A DNA stretch of 64,000 bases from Acidiflorens sp963847715 (GCA_963847715.1 CAWKAZ010000012.1:310001-374000), one strand, 5' to 3'; shown: positions 44,045-53,347, numbered from the stretch's first letter. The notes: generated by a model from the sequence alone, not told the origin. Made by a program: numbers and translations.

Positions 44045-47002
44045 GTGACTTCCTCTGTCTCACCTGCGACAAAGATTTCTCACGACGAGCGGCAGCAAGA
44101 GGCGATCGGACACGTCAATGGTCCGATGCTGGTGATCGCTGGCGCCGGGACGGGAAAGACGACCGTTCTCACCCAGCGCGTAGCGAATCTCATCCGCGAA
44201 AAGCACGTGCGGCCTGATGAAATTCTAGCGCTCACCTATACCGATAATTCCGCGGCGGAGATGTTCAGCCGTGTTCGCGTTGAACTCGAGGGGACGTCCG
44301 TTGAAGGTCTGCAGACGACGACGTTTCATGCCTGGTGCAATCGGCTCCTGCAGCGTCGTGGCCTGGGCTTTGGCGTGCTCGATGACAAGGACCTCTGGGT
44401 GTTCTTGCGCCGCCGCATTCGCGAACTGCGACTGAAGCACTTTGTTCGCGCGGCGAATGTTGGCCAGTTTCTTACCAGTCTGCTCGACTTCATGCGCCGT
44501 TGTCAGGACGATCTTGTCGGCCCGGCGGAGTACGCACAGTACGTTGAGCGCCTGGGGCGCGGCGAAATTCCACTGCCGCGGGTTGCGAGTTCGAAGAAGC
44601 AGACGGAACTGGAAGACGGCGAGATTCTGGAGCGTTGCCGGGAGATTGCTCGCGTGTTCACGACGGTGGAGACGCTGCTCCAGGAGAAGAACCTGGGAAC
44701 GTTCGGCCACATGATCACGCGAGCCCATGAATTGCTGAAAGGTGATCCAACATTGCTGGACGAAGAACGCCAGCGTACCCGTTTTCTGCTGGTGGATGAA
44801 TTTCAGGATGCGAACTTCGCGCAGGTTGAAATTCTGTCGATGCTCGCTGGGCCGGAGGCGAACGTCTTTGCGGTTGGCGACCCGGATCAGGCGATCTACC
44901 AGTTTCGAGGCGCATCGAGTGAAGCGTTCGGGTTGTTTGCGAAACGGTTCCCTGAGCCACAGGTAGTAGTGCTGGGAAAGAATCGGCGCTCGCTTTCCCC
45001 GATTCTGCAATGCGCGTTCGGCATCGTAAACGAGAACCCGCCGGCGTTTGCTCAGAAGGGCGCGGCGATTTCGTATCAGCGAACGGCTTTGGGATCGTTG
45101 CGCGAGGAAGAAGCGATTAGGAGTGGAGTCATCACGGCCCCGCCATTGGTCGAAATCGTGACGTGGGGAGACAAGGAAGTCGAGGCCGCCGACCTTGCCC
45201 GGCGCATCCAGAAGAAACGCAAGGCCGAGAAGTGCGCTTGGAAGGATTTCGCCGTCCTCTATCGCCAGCACAACCATCGCGATGAGCTGGTAACGGAACT
45301 GGCGGAACGGGGAATTCCGTTTTCGATTGAAGGGCTCGATGTTCTCGATACTCCGGAGGTGCGCGACGCAATTGCGTGTCTGTCGGCGGCGGTGTCCAAG
45401 AACGATGCCGCAAGTCTGTTTCGGGTGGCGGCGTTGCCGCAGTTCTCGATCAATCCGACGGAGTTAAGGGCCGCGATGACCGCCATGCGACGGAAGGAGT
45501 TGGATCTTCCCACAGTGCTCGGCAGGCTGAACGGCGGACGAGCGGTGCTCGATAGCGTGGAGAAAATTCACCAGGAAATCGAGAAAGAGGGAACTCGCGC
45601 TGACGATGCCTTGAAGACCGCAATCCGCCACTTTGGCCTACAGCGGTCGACACTCGTGGGCGCGCTGGTGAAGTTTGTAGAGGGATGGCACGCCAAACCG
45701 CTGGTGGAGACCGGGAGTCCAGCGGAATTTTTGGACTACCTGGATTATTTCGTGCAGGCGAGGGGGGCGATTTCACTGCCCAGCAGCGCGGAGGATGCTG
45801 TGCAGCTTCTGACAGCGCACGCCGCCAAGGGACTCGAATTCCAGCATGTCGCTGTGATCCGCGGATCGTCGACCTCGTTCCCGTGCAGTTACAAAGAGCC
45901 GCTGGTGGCATTTCCACCGGACCTGCGAAGGTCGGACGCGGCATCGGCGGACGATAAGACGTTGCATGAGCAGGAAGAGCGGCGTCTCTTCTATGTGGCC
46001 ATGACGCGGGCCAAGGATACGCTGGCCGTGTATGCCAATCAGGGCAGGGGAAAGAAGGATCCGAAGCCGACGCAGTTTCTGCGCGATTTCATGGTGCATC
46101 CGGTGTACAGGAAGTTCTGGTCGACGCATTCGGCGGGCGCGGTGCAGGATTCATTGTTTGCCGAAGAAGAGCAGAGGATCGCTTTGCAGAAATCGAATGT
46201 TGCCGGGTGGTTGCTGATGCCGCCGGCGGCGAACTTCTTCACGGGGCTGAGCGCGTCGGCGATTGAAATCTATGAGGAGTGTCCGCTGCGTTTCAAGCTG
46301 GAGCGGGAGTGGAATTTGCCGCGCGAAGTCTCGGCGGCGCTGCACTATGGGGGAGCCATGCACGCCGTGCTGCTCACCTTCTATGACGCGCAACGGTATG
46401 GGCGTGAAGTCGGCGACGAGCAACTGCTTGAGCAGTTTCGTTCTGCATTGGCCGCAGCCGGCATTGCGGACCGTTATCAGTATGAGTTGTATCTGCGGCA
46501 GGGCATGGAGCAGTTGCGGCAGTTTCTGGAGTGCGCGCGGAGCGCTCCTGCGCCGGAGGTTCTCGAGACAGAACGCCGCTTTGAAATGCAGGTGGGCGCT
46601 GCGAAGGTGACAGGCCGGGTGGATCGCATCGACAGCACCGGTCCGGAGACCGTTGCCATCGTGGATTACAAGACGGGCAAGCCGAAGACGCAGGAGGATG
46701 CCGATGAGAGCCTGCAACTTTCGCTATATGCGCTTGCGGCGAGGGAAGCGCTGGGTAAACGTGCGGACCAGTTGATCTTTCACAATCTGGAAAACAACGT
46801 AGCCATCTCGACCACGCGCAACGGCGCGCAACTGGAAGAGGCTAAGCTGCGCGTGCAGAAGGCGGCGGACGGAATTGCAGAAGGGAAGTTTGATCCGAAA
46901 GTCGGCTTCCAGTGCTCGTTTTGCCCGTATCGCAATTTGTGTCCCGCGACGGAGAAAGTGGTTGCGACGGCGCAGAAGAAGGCGACGGATCGTGTGAATT
47001 AG
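44045..47002 (+). CDS. UvrD-like DNA helicase with C-terminal Cas4/AddB-type nuclease
   Basis: 985 residues from a GTG. Superfamily I motifs are in order: VIAGAGTGKTTVL (motif I), LLVDEFQDANFAQ (motif II), VGDPDQAIYQFRGA (III), and RRLFYVAMTRAKDTL (VI). From residue ~740 a nuclease domain of the PD-(D/E)XK type follows: ECPLRFKLEREW with the first cluster Cys, GRVDRID, VAIVDYKTGKPK with catalytic Asp and Lys, and the C-terminal CSFCPYRNLCP, which completes a four-Cys iron-sulfur site. This single chain thus resembles AddA plus the AddB nuclease tail. No AddB partner is adjacent. Role: DNA repair or recombination, likely end processing. Confidence 0.9.
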   Translation: MTSSVSPATKISHDERQQEAIGHVNGPMLVIAGAGTGKTTVLTQRVANLIREKHVRPDEILALTYTDNSAAEMFSRVRVELEGTSVEGLQTTTFHAWCNRLLQRRGLGFGVLDDKDLWVFLRRRIRELRLKHFVRAANVGQFLTSLLDFMRRCQDDLVGPAEYAQYVERLGRGEIPLPRVASSKKQTELEDGEILERCREIARVFTTVETLLQEKNLGTFGHMITRAHELLKGDPTLLDEERQRTRFLLVDEFQDANFAQVEILSMLAGPEANVFAVGDPDQAIYQFRGASSEAFGLFAKRFPEPQVVVLGKNRRSLSPILQCAFGIVNENPPAFAQKGAAISYQRTALGSLREEEAIRSGVITAPPLVEIVTWGDKEVEAADLARRIQKKRKAEKCAWKDFAVLYRQHNHRDELVTELAERGIPFSIEGLDVLDTPEVRDAIACLSAAVSKNDAASLFRVAALPQFSINPTELRAAMTAMRRKELDLPTVLGRLNGGRAVLDSVEKIHQEIEKEGTRADDALKTAIRHFGLQRSTLVGALVKFVEGWHAKPLVETGSPAEFLDYLDYFVQARGAISLPSSAEDAVQLLTAHAAKGLEFQHVAVIRGSSTSFPCSYKEPLVAFPPDLRRSDAASADDKTLHEQEERRLFYVAMTRAKDTLAVYANQGRGKKDPKPTQFLRDFMVHPVYRKFWSTHSAGAVQDSLFAEEEQRIALQKSNVAGWLLMPPAANFFTGLSASAIEIYEECPLRFKLEREWNLPREVSAALHYGGAMHAVLLTFYDAQRYGREVGDEQLLEQFRSALAAAGIADRYQYELYLRQGMEQLRQFLECARSAPAPEVLETERRFEMQVGAAKVTGRVDRIDSTGPETVAIVDYKTGKPKTQEDADESLQLSLYALAAREALGKRADQLIFHNLENNVAISTTRNGAQLEEAKLRVQKAADGIAEGKFDPKVGFQCSFCPYRNLCPATEKVVATAQKKATDRVN

Positions 47003-47032
47003 GAAGTCGTGGTAGATCTGCGAAGAGCTTAA

Positions 47033-47060
47033 ACCACGGGGTACACGGGGTCGCACGGGG
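47033..47060. repeat. ACCACGGGGTACACGGGG-type intergenic repeat
   Basis: Fourth member of the ACCACRGRGKACAC word family, behind the helicase gene. Confidence 0.6.
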
Positions 47061-47098
47061 GAACGCCGCTGCGCGGAAGAAATTATAGAAATGGCCGT

Positions 47099-47129
47099 AA
47101 AAAACTTTGGGGACGCTCATCGCGTCCCC
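47099..47129 (-). terminator. Rho-independent terminator of the lysine-rich peptide gene
   Basis: On the minus strand: GGGGACGC, loop of five bases, GCGTCCCC (8-bp perfect stem, 47109-47129), then AAAG and TTTTTT (complement of 47099-47104). It lies 25 bases beyond the stop codon. Confidence 0.85.
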
Positions 47130-47153
47130 TTTGTCGTTGCCTGTTGCAGTTGC

Positions 47154-47201
47154 CTAGTGCTTTTTGCTGCTTTTCTTCTTTGCTTTCTTTTTGGTTGCCA
47201 T
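47154..47201 (-). CDS. 15-residue lysine-rich peptide
   Basis: The ORF reads MATKKKAKKKSSKKH: nine Lys in fifteen residues. The ATG is preceded by AGGGAG with about nine bases spacing and, just before that, by a small hairpin TTCCAT-N5-ATGGAA. A sigma-70 promoter (47267-47295) and a strong terminator (47099-47129) bracket it, giving a transcript of about 160 bases. A polybasic peptide could bind nucleic acid or ribosomes, similar to short Lys-rich (histone-like) tails, but no homologue can be named. It could also be the coding part of a regulatory RNA. Confidence 0.6.
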   Translation of the reverse strand: MATKKKAKKKSSKKH

Positions 47202-47266
47202 GGATCTATTCTCCCTTTCCATTCTTCATGGAATTTCGCAACGATGTTTTGTTGCAACTATTTGAA

Positions 47267-47295
47267 TGTATAGAGTCAGCGCGAAACGAAGTCAA
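47267..47295 (-). promoter_or_regulatory. Sigma-70 promoter of the lysine-rich peptide gene
   Basis: Reading the minus strand: TTGACT (47290-47295), a 17-base spacer, TATACA (47267-47272). Both hexamers are near consensus and the spacing is ideal. Start of transcription would be near 47260, giving a leader of about 60 bases. Confidence 0.75.
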
Positions 47296-47399
47296 GAGAA
47301 AAATGATCGAAACAGTCGCATGCAATGACGCACCAAAGTCACTTGTTGTGTCGCGCGCGAAAAAATTTGCGGGGAGTCGGATTCATTCTCGCCATCATC

Positions 47400-47441
47400 G
47401 TTTGTGGTCGTTCGTCGTTGATCGTTCGTCGTTCGCAAGAC
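47400..47441. repeat. GTCGTTCGTCG-type repeat
   Basis: Degenerate copies of GGTCGTTCGTCGTTGATCG, the same word as at 18308-18436. Confidence 0.65.
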
Positions 47442-47564
47442 CGTGAAACTCCGGCTTCTGATTCTTCGAAGGCGCCTCGCACCCTCGCGATGCTTGCGGC
47501 CATCTATAATGAAGGCGATTTGTGCGCCAGTGTTTATCATCAGGCGCGACGAAGGAGCGCAATC

Positions 47565-48758
47565 ATGGCTGGTTCTGGTGACGTTGTGATTATCGCGGGA
47601 TGCCGCACCCCGATCGGAAAATTTCAAGGAAGCCTGAGCGATTTGACCGCTCCGCAGATCGGCGCGATTGCGGTGCGCGAAGCTGTGAAGCGGGCCGGCG
47701 TGCAGCCGCAGCTAGTGGATGAGTGCATTATGGGCAACGTTGTCTCTGCCGGACTCGGTCAAAATCCGGCACGACAGGCGGCGATCTTCGGGGGACTCGC
47801 TCCCGAGGTGGGTGCCATGACAATCAACAAAGTCTGCGGCTCCGGATTGAAAGCGGTGGCACTCGCAGCGCAGGCGATCGAGACAGGGAACGGTTCGATC
47901 GTGGTTGCGGGGGGGATGGAGTCGATGACGAACGCCCCGTATTTGCTGCCGAATGCGCGCAAAGGATTTCGCCTGGGCAATCAGCAACTGGTCGATTCCA
48001 TGGTGCACGATGGCCTTTGGGATATTTACAACGACTACCACATGGGCATCACGGGCGAGAATGTCGCCGAGAAATATGGCATCACGCGCGAAGAGCAGGA
48101 TGAGTTCGCCGTGAACTCACATCGCAAAGCCATCGCTGCGCAGAAAGAGTGCCGGTTTAAGGCACAGATTGTGCCGGTCGAAATTCCTGCCAAGAAAAAG
48201 GGACAGCCTGCGGTGATTTTCGACAAGGACGAGGGCCCGCGCGAGGACACGACGATTGAAGTTTTGCGTGCGTTGAAGCCTGCGTTCAAGAAAGATGGCA
48301 CGGTGACGGCGGGAAATGCTCCCGGAGTAAACGACGGAGCGGCGGCTCTGGTTGTGACCAGTGCCGCGCGGGCGAAAGAACTGGGCGTGACACCGATGGT
48401 TCGCATCGTGGCGCAGGCGACCAGCGGAGTCGAGCCGAAGTGGGTGATGATGGCTCCGGTGGGAGCAGTGCAGAAGATCTGGCAGAAAACGGGATGGAAA
48501 AAAGACGAGGTCGATCTGTACGAGTTGAATGAAGCCTTCTCGGTACAGGCTCTGGGTGTGATCCGCGAGTTAGGGCTCGATATGAGCCGCGTCAACGTGA
48601 ATGGCGGCGCGGTGGCCTTGGGACATCCCATCGGGGCCAGCGGAGCGCGCGTGCTCGTCACCCTGATCTACGAAATGATTCGCCGCGACGTGCATCGCGG
48701 GATAGCGGCGCTGTGTTTGGGTGGGGGGAACGCGGTGGCTATGGCGGTGGAACGGTAG
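47565..48758 (+). CDS. Acetyl-CoA C-acetyltransferase (thiolase)
   Basis: 397 residues from ATG 47565, with GAAGGAG ideally spaced. The nucleophile Cys is in TINKVCGSGLKAVALAAQAI, followed by the GMESMTNAPYLLP loop, and the C-terminus has NVNGGAVALGHPIGASGARVL with the His and CLGGGNAVAM with the second catalytic Cys. It condenses two acetyl-CoA to acetoacetyl-CoA or cleaves 3-ketoacyl-CoA. The length and motifs fit the biosynthetic and degradative classes equally. Confidence 0.94.
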   Translation: MAGSGDVVIIAGCRTPIGKFQGSLSDLTAPQIGAIAVREAVKRAGVQPQLVDECIMGNVVSAGLGQNPARQAAIFGGLAPEVGAMTINKVCGSGLKAVALAAQAIETGNGSIVVAGGMESMTNAPYLLPNARKGFRLGNQQLVDSMVHDGLWDIYNDYHMGITGENVAEKYGITREEQDEFAVNSHRKAIAAQKECRFKAQIVPVEIPAKKKGQPAVIFDKDEGPREDTTIEVLRALKPAFKKDGTVTAGNAPGVNDGAAALVVTSAARAKELGVTPMVRIVAQATSGVEPKWVMMAPVGAVQKIWQKTGWKKDEVDLYELNEAFSVQALGVIRELGLDMSRVNVNGGAVALGHPIGASGARVLVTLIYEMIRRDVHRGIAALCLGGGNAVAMAVER

Positions 48759-48797
48759 GGGACGAGTGCGCGTGTGAAGCGGTTGCGTATTCAGGAT

Positions 48798-49592
48798 TTA
48801 AGGGCCGGTGAAAACCTCACGCACAGAATAGCCGAGGAGCTTGTCGGACTCGTCGAACTGAAAACGGATTTGGATATCGCTTCTTACCATCCACGATCGT
48901 GCGGTATTTTGGAATAGAGCCATTTCCACTCGTCGTTCGTTCGGATATTTTGGTGAATCCACGAATGAATGCGGTATGGACTGAGAACTAAGGTAGCTCT
49001 CAACCGCAGCTCGGTTCGTGCCGATAGGGGTATTTGCAGCCAGTTGCTTCTTGACGTCCTCGACCGTAACCCTAGAGGTTACATTGCTGTGTATGGCCAA
49101 TTCATACCACGCAAGTGAGCCTATGGTTACCATCGCAAGCAAACCGGCCAGTACCCAAGACATGTTTCTGCATTTGCTCTCACTCGACGTCAAGCGCCAT
49201 CTACCTGCCAGAACCGTTACGACACTACAGGCGAAAACTGGCCAGAGTAAGTTTGCGCCATGCCACAAACGATCGGATACGGACAGAGGTTCGTGCCAAT
49301 GCCATGTGGGCACCTTTACCAGATAAAGGGCTGCAACAACGAGGCCCCACCGCTCTGGTCTCCGGCTGCTCACCGCTAATGTGACGACTGCGCTAGCGAG
49401 GCTGGCGGACACGGCTCTACCCATTGAAGTCATCGCGCCCATCGCGATCGACTCCAGCGCCCCATGATAGGCTACCCCGCTGCCCAACCAGCCAAACAGC
49501 AATGTGAACGGCACCACCGTCTGACGGGAAAGCCAGAACATAGCAATTGTGATCAAGAGGTTTCGGAGAAGGAGGCCAATCCGCGAATTCAT
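48798..49592 (-). CDS. Membrane protein of unknown function with a C-terminal soluble domain
   Basis: 264 residues. The N-terminal ~160 residues hold about five hydrophobic segments (LLLRNLLITIAMFWLS, FTLLFGWLGSGVAYH, AVSASLASAVVTLAVS, ANLLWPVFACSVVTVLAG, MSWVLAGLLAMVTIGSLAWY). The last ~90 residues are soluble, with VEDVKKQLAANTPIGTNRAAVESYLSSQ and a strand-rich end. I do not recognise a family. It stands alone between the thiolase and an ATPase. Confidence 0.55.
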   Translation of the reverse strand: MNSRIGLLLRNLLITIAMFWLSRQTVVPFTLLFGWLGSGVAYHGALESIAMGAMTSMGRAVSASLASAVVTLAVSSRRPERWGLVVAALYLVKVPTWHWHEPLSVSDRLWHGANLLWPVFACSVVTVLAGRWRLTSSESKCRNMSWVLAGLLAMVTIGSLAWYELAIHSNVTSRVTVEDVKKQLAANTPIGTNRAAVESYLSSQSIPHSFVDSPKYPNERRVEMALFQNTARSWMVRSDIQIRFQFDESDKLLGYSVREVFTGP

Positions 49593-49732
49593 GAGGAGCT
49601 CTATCTACGTCGTCGCTTTCAAATCTGGTTCAATCTTTAGCGTCAGCGCAATCGTAAACACCGCTGCCCCGTTACTTGGTGTCAATCATTGGAAATAGAA
49701 GCGTTGTGCTTGCAGTGTTGGAGTCGCCAAAT

Positions 49733-50899
49733 TCATCTGAGTTCGGTGACAGGTAGCGCACGGAATCCATTCGGAAGCGGAAAGCCATTTGCGGCGCGGC
49801 AAACGACTGCGCCAGTCGCCACCCGTGATTTGCCCACCACGTTGCGCACGAAATCGAGATTTACTGTATCGCCGGCGTCCGGCAGTTCTGTCCACTTCGC
49901 TTCAAACAGTTCCAGGCGGCCACCCATGTCCACGACGAAGTCCACTTCGCGGGTCCGATCACGCCAGAAAAAGAGGCTGCCCGTGCGTCCTGCGCGACGT
50001 TCACGGTCGCGAAGCTGGGCGAACACAAACGTCTCCCAAACTGCTCCTACCGCCGGTGACTGCCGCAGAGCTTCCTCGGACCGAATATTCAGCAGAGCGC
50101 AAAGCAGGCCAGTGTCGGCGAGATAGAGTTTTGGGCTCTTGACGATGGACTTAGTTCGATTCGAAAACCACGGCTCCAGCAATACAACCTGACCGGAAGC
50201 CTCCAACATGGACAACCAATGGTTCGCGGTGGAAGGAGCAATTCCTACATCGCGGGCCAGATCCGCTTTGTTCAAGAGGTTTGCGGAACGGAGGGCGCAG
50301 GCGCGGAGAAATCTCTCGAAATCCCGAAGGCTGCCAACATTGGTCAAGGAGCGCACATCGCGTTCGAGGTAGGTAGCGAGATAGGAATTGTAGAAAGCCA
50401 CAGCATCAATATCGAGGTTGGCGTACAACTCCGGGAATCCACCGCGCACGACGGCAGCTTCGATGCTGGTGCGTGGCAATGCCGCTTGAATCTCGGCAAG
50501 GGACAGGGTTTCAAGTTCCACAATGTCAGCGCGGCCCGCCAGCGATTCGGAAACGTTCTTCATCAGGGTGAACTTCTGCGAACCGGTAAGCAGGAATTGT
50601 CCGTTGCGTGTGCGATGGGCGTCCACGGCTACCTTGAGGTGGCGGAACAGGCCAGGGGCATATTGGACCTCGTCAATGAGCACGGGTGGTGGATGACGTT
50701 GCAGAAAAGTGCCCGGCTCCTTTTCAGCCTGCTCAGCTTCGGCGGGGAGGTCGAGGGAAACAAACGCATACTTCGGGAACAGACGCCGGAAGGTGGAAGT
50801 CTTGCCGGTCTGTCTAGCGCCGGTCAGCACGACCACGGGCCGCGTCTTGGCGGAGTGTTGGAGACGGGGTTCAATCGCTCGCGGGATCCACATATGCAA
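49733..50899 (-). CDS. AAA+ ATPase with DUF4143 domain
   Basis: 388 residues. Walker A is LTGARQTGKTS near residue 28, Walker B LIDEVQYAPGLF near 75 and the sensor QFLLTGSQKF near 105, exactly as in the ATPases with a C-terminal DUF4143 nuclease-like domain. The C-terminal half has ANHWLSMLEASGQVVLLEPW and LYLADTGLLCALL, then VWETFVFAQLRD and LFFWRDRTREVDFVVDMGGRLELFEAKW, the PD-(D/E)xK-like signature. The family is frequent in mobile or defence-type gene islands but is found alone here. An ATG six bases inside the first is an equally good start. Confidence 0.88.
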   Translation of the reverse strand: MHMWIPRAIEPRLQHSAKTRPVVVLTGARQTGKTSTFRRLFPKYAFVSLDLPAEAEQAEKEPGTFLQRHPPPVLIDEVQYAPGLFRHLKVAVDAHRTRNGQFLLTGSQKFTLMKNVSESLAGRADIVELETLSLAEIQAALPRTSIEAAVVRGGFPELYANLDIDAVAFYNSYLATYLERDVRSLTNVGSLRDFERFLRACALRSANLLNKADLARDVGIAPSTANHWLSMLEASGQVVLLEPWFSNRTKSIVKSPKLYLADTGLLCALLNIRSEEALRQSPAVGAVWETFVFAQLRDRERRAGRTGSLFFWRDRTREVDFVVDMGGRLELFEAKWTELPDAGDTVNLDFVRNVVGKSRVATGAVVCRAANGFPLPNGFRALPVTELR

Positions 50900-51208
50900 A
50901 ATATACGATACAATCGCATATTATACACGTCCATATTCTTCCTCGCCAGAGCGGAACATCTGGTGTCAAAAAGAAGGGATTTGGCGTCGCTAGGAGGCCT
51001 TTGTGACTTACTACAAATTTCCGTGTATGCGGTCTAACGCCAGATTGGGTTTGGGTCGTTTCTGAAATACTGATCGGAGTCGCCGCCGGAACCGGGGAAT
51101 AGATCGTCGTCTTATTTTCTCGCGGCGGCGAGTCGGGACTGGAAGCTTGGCAGGACATCACCTCGCTCGACAGCTGAAGCGCGGCTTTGTCGAGCAACAC
51201 TTGCTTCG
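50900..51208. other. Gap of 309 bases behind the histidine kinase
   Basis: Upstream of the DUF4143 gene (minus strand) it holds a TATAAT near 50920-50930 in an A/T-rich stretch, probably that gene's promoter. A 109-residue open frame across the gap has no family match and I do not count it as a gene. Confidence 0.5.
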
Positions 51209-53332
51209 CTAGTTCGCCGCCGTCTCCGCCGTCCCCACCGGCAGCGTAATCGTAAAGATGGCCCCGCCATCCGGGGCCGTTGCGGCTTCGATGTTGCCTC
51301 CGTGTTCGCGGAGGACGGTTTTGCAGATGCTCAGGCCTAGGCCCGTGCCTCGGCCTGGACGCTTCGTCGTGAAGAACGGGTCGAAGATGTGGGTCAGGTT
51401 TTCGGGGGCGATGCCGGGGCCGTCATCCTGAAAGACGATCCACACGGAGTCGGGCTTGCGTCCCATGCGGACTCGAATCGTGCCTTTCTCGCGGCTTTCG
51501 CGGATAGCTTGCTCGGCATTCAGCAGCAGGTTCAGGAACACCTGCATGAGCTGATTGGGGTCGGCGACGATGGCGGGAACGGTGGGCTCCTGCAGAAAAT
51601 CTACCGTGATATTGCTTTTGCGCAGAGGATACGCCTGCATCTGCACGGTGCGCTGCACCAGTTCGTTCAGGTTGACCTGGCTGCGTCCGGGAGCCGGGGG
51701 CCGGGCGAAGTATTGCAGGTTCTGGACGATTTCTGCGGCGCGCCGGGCCTGCTGGTGCAGGATGGTCAGCTGTTTGCGCGCGCCTTCGCTGGTCTCGTTC
51801 TCCTGCAGCAGTTCGGTCATGCCTAGAATGCTGGTCAGGGGATTGTTGAGTTCGTGGGCGAAGCCTCCGATCATCTGTCCCATGGCAGCCAGGCGCTCGC
51901 TCTGAATGATTTGCTGCTCCAGCTTTTTCTCCATGGTCACATCGCGGACAGAAATGATTACTCCGGCGGGCTTGCCTTTGGCCTCGAGAAGCGGACTCGC
52001 CATGCCGAGCATGGTGCGCCAGCTGCCGTCGCGGTGGAGGGAGCCATACTCGGCAGACGTCAGCGAGCTTTCGCCTGAGGCTACAGTACGGTACAGGGTG
52101 GCCAGTTCCGGCGAGGTGGTTGCGGCGTCGGAGACATTTTTGCCCAGAAGATGGTCGGGGCCGTAGCCAAGAAGTTCGGCGATGCGGGAGCTGACGAATG
52201 TGTACTGCCCTTTCAGATCGAGCACCAGAATGAGATCGGGAAAGCTTTCCAGCAGGTGCTGGCGAAACTCTTCCTGCTGCTTTACCTGGCGCTCCAGGGC
52301 GTGTCTCTCCGTTATATCCACCAGCGTGCCCTGATAACGGATCAACTTGCCATCATCGAGAACGCCGGTGGAGGTATCGACGCACACCGCGACTCCGCCA
52401 TCTTTTCTTTTCAGGCGGACTTCGCGGGTGCGAGTGCGTCCGCTCTGGCTGCCGCCGCGGCCGAGCACTGGATCGGCGGTCGCGTCCACGTTCAGTTGCT
52501 CGGGCTGCAGGTTCAACAACTCTTGCTTACTTTCGTATCCTAGAATCTTCACCAAAGCTGGGTTTACTTCGAGGAGTTTGCCGTCGGGGCGGCTGATGTA
52601 GACGCCCTCCTGCAGGGACTCAAAAAGCTGGGTGAAGCGCTGTTCTTTTTCACGCTGGCCGGTGATGTCACGGGCCAGGACGCTGGCTCCGGTGACGTCG
52701 TCGGCTTTCACGATGGCATTCACCACACAATCGTAATAACGCCGGCGGGGGTCGTTCTTGAGCTGGATTTCAACCACTCCCGACCAGTGCCGCTTTTCGA
52801 GGAAGCGTTCCAGGGTCCCGGAGTCCTCGGCACGCATGGGCGCGCCGAGAAAGGTCTCGAGCTTGTGACCGACCAGGTCGCGGTAAGGCAAGCCGAGAGT
52901 TTCCGCGGTACAGCGATTCACGGTTCGAAGTGTGCCGTCGAGCGAGATGGCCAGCGCGGCGTCGTCGAGGGAGTCGATGAGTTCCTTGAAGTTGCGTTGC
53001 GAACGCATGATCAGTTGGCCCAACTGATCCAGTTGTTCCTCGGAGGGAGTGACTCCGGAACGGCTCTGAAAACCCTTGAGGATCTGCTTCAGCTCGGAAA
53101 CTTCACGCTTGCGCCCGAAAGCGTAGGTGGCGAACAGGACGGAGAGGCAAAACAGTCCAGCTGGAATGGCCCATAGCCGGTAGGGAAGGTCCTTCAGTTG
53201 TTGCCATGACAGCGCCGCCACGGCGGCGGCCAACAAAATGAGCAGGCCAAGCGCCCACCGCCACAACTGGCTTTCTTCGCGATCCAGTTGGTTGGACGGC
53301 GGCTCGGAGTGCTTTGAGTCTTCGTCAAGCAT
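51209..53332 (-). CDS. Membrane-linked PAS-domain sensor histidine kinase
   Basis: 707 residues from ATG 53332; the frame stays open to 53668 but this start has GGGGGAG well placed. Two TM segments (ALGLLILLAAAVAALSW, LWAIPAGLFCLSVLFATYAFG) lead to three PAS domains in tandem (LIDSLDDAALAIS, LFESLQEGVYISRPDG, LLESFPDLILVLDLKG) and a HisKA/HATPase core: FAHELNNPL with the phospho-His, NLLLNAEQA (N box), DDGPGIAPEN (G1), FDPFFTTK (F), GTGLGLSI (G2). This is the NtrB/AtoS-type kinase. Its cognate regulator may be one of the two sigma-54 activators nearby. Confidence 0.93.
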   Translation of the reverse strand: MLDEDSKHSEPPSNQLDREESQLWRWALGLLILLAAAVAALSWQQLKDLPYRLWAIPAGLFCLSVLFATYAFGRKREVSELKQILKGFQSRSGVTPSEEQLDQLGQLIMRSQRNFKELIDSLDDAALAISLDGTLRTVNRCTAETLGLPYRDLVGHKLETFLGAPMRAEDSGTLERFLEKRHWSGVVEIQLKNDPRRRYYDCVVNAIVKADDVTGASVLARDITGQREKEQRFTQLFESLQEGVYISRPDGKLLEVNPALVKILGYESKQELLNLQPEQLNVDATADPVLGRGGSQSGRTRTREVRLKRKDGGVAVCVDTSTGVLDDGKLIRYQGTLVDITERHALERQVKQQEEFRQHLLESFPDLILVLDLKGQYTFVSSRIAELLGYGPDHLLGKNVSDAATTSPELATLYRTVASGESSLTSAEYGSLHRDGSWRTMLGMASPLLEAKGKPAGVIISVRDVTMEKKLEQQIIQSERLAAMGQMIGGFAHELNNPLTSILGMTELLQENETSEGARKQLTILHQQARRAAEIVQNLQYFARPPAPGRSQVNLNELVQRTVQMQAYPLRKSNITVDFLQEPTVPAIVADPNQLMQVFLNLLLNAEQAIRESREKGTIRVRMGRKPDSVWIVFQDDGPGIAPENLTHIFDPFFTTKRPGRGTGLGLSICKTVLREHGGNIEAATAPDGGAIFTITLPVGTAETAAN

Positions 53333-53347
53333 CGGGGGACTCCCCCG
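53333..53347 (-). promoter_or_regulatory. Hairpin that would cover the kinase Shine-Dalgarno sequence
   Basis: CGGGGG-N3-CCCCCG directly before the start codon contains the GGGGGAG ribosome-binding site within its 5' arm and loop. If it forms, translation initiation would be reduced. Confidence 0.4.

Larger units (their letters stand above)
47202..47564. other. Divergent regulatory gap between the peptide gene and thiolase
   Basis: 363 bases holding the peptide promoter and leader on the minus strand and a GTCGTTCGTCG-type repeat at 47400-47441. A long open frame that reads through here into the thiolase is not coding; the thiolase has a strong start at 47565. Confidence 0.6.

Noticed and set aside
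47325..47564. 80-residue N-terminal extension of thiolase
   Set aside because: It is made of repeat-derived sequence, whereas ATG 47565 has GAAGGAG and the normal N-terminus.
49733..50899. DUF4143 ATPase as part of a defence island
   Set aside because: It has no defence-type neighbours; the surrounding genes are housekeeping and regulatory.
50871..51200. 109-residue open frame behind the DUF4143 gene
   Set aside because: No family features; it overlaps the promoter region and the start of the DUF4143 gene.
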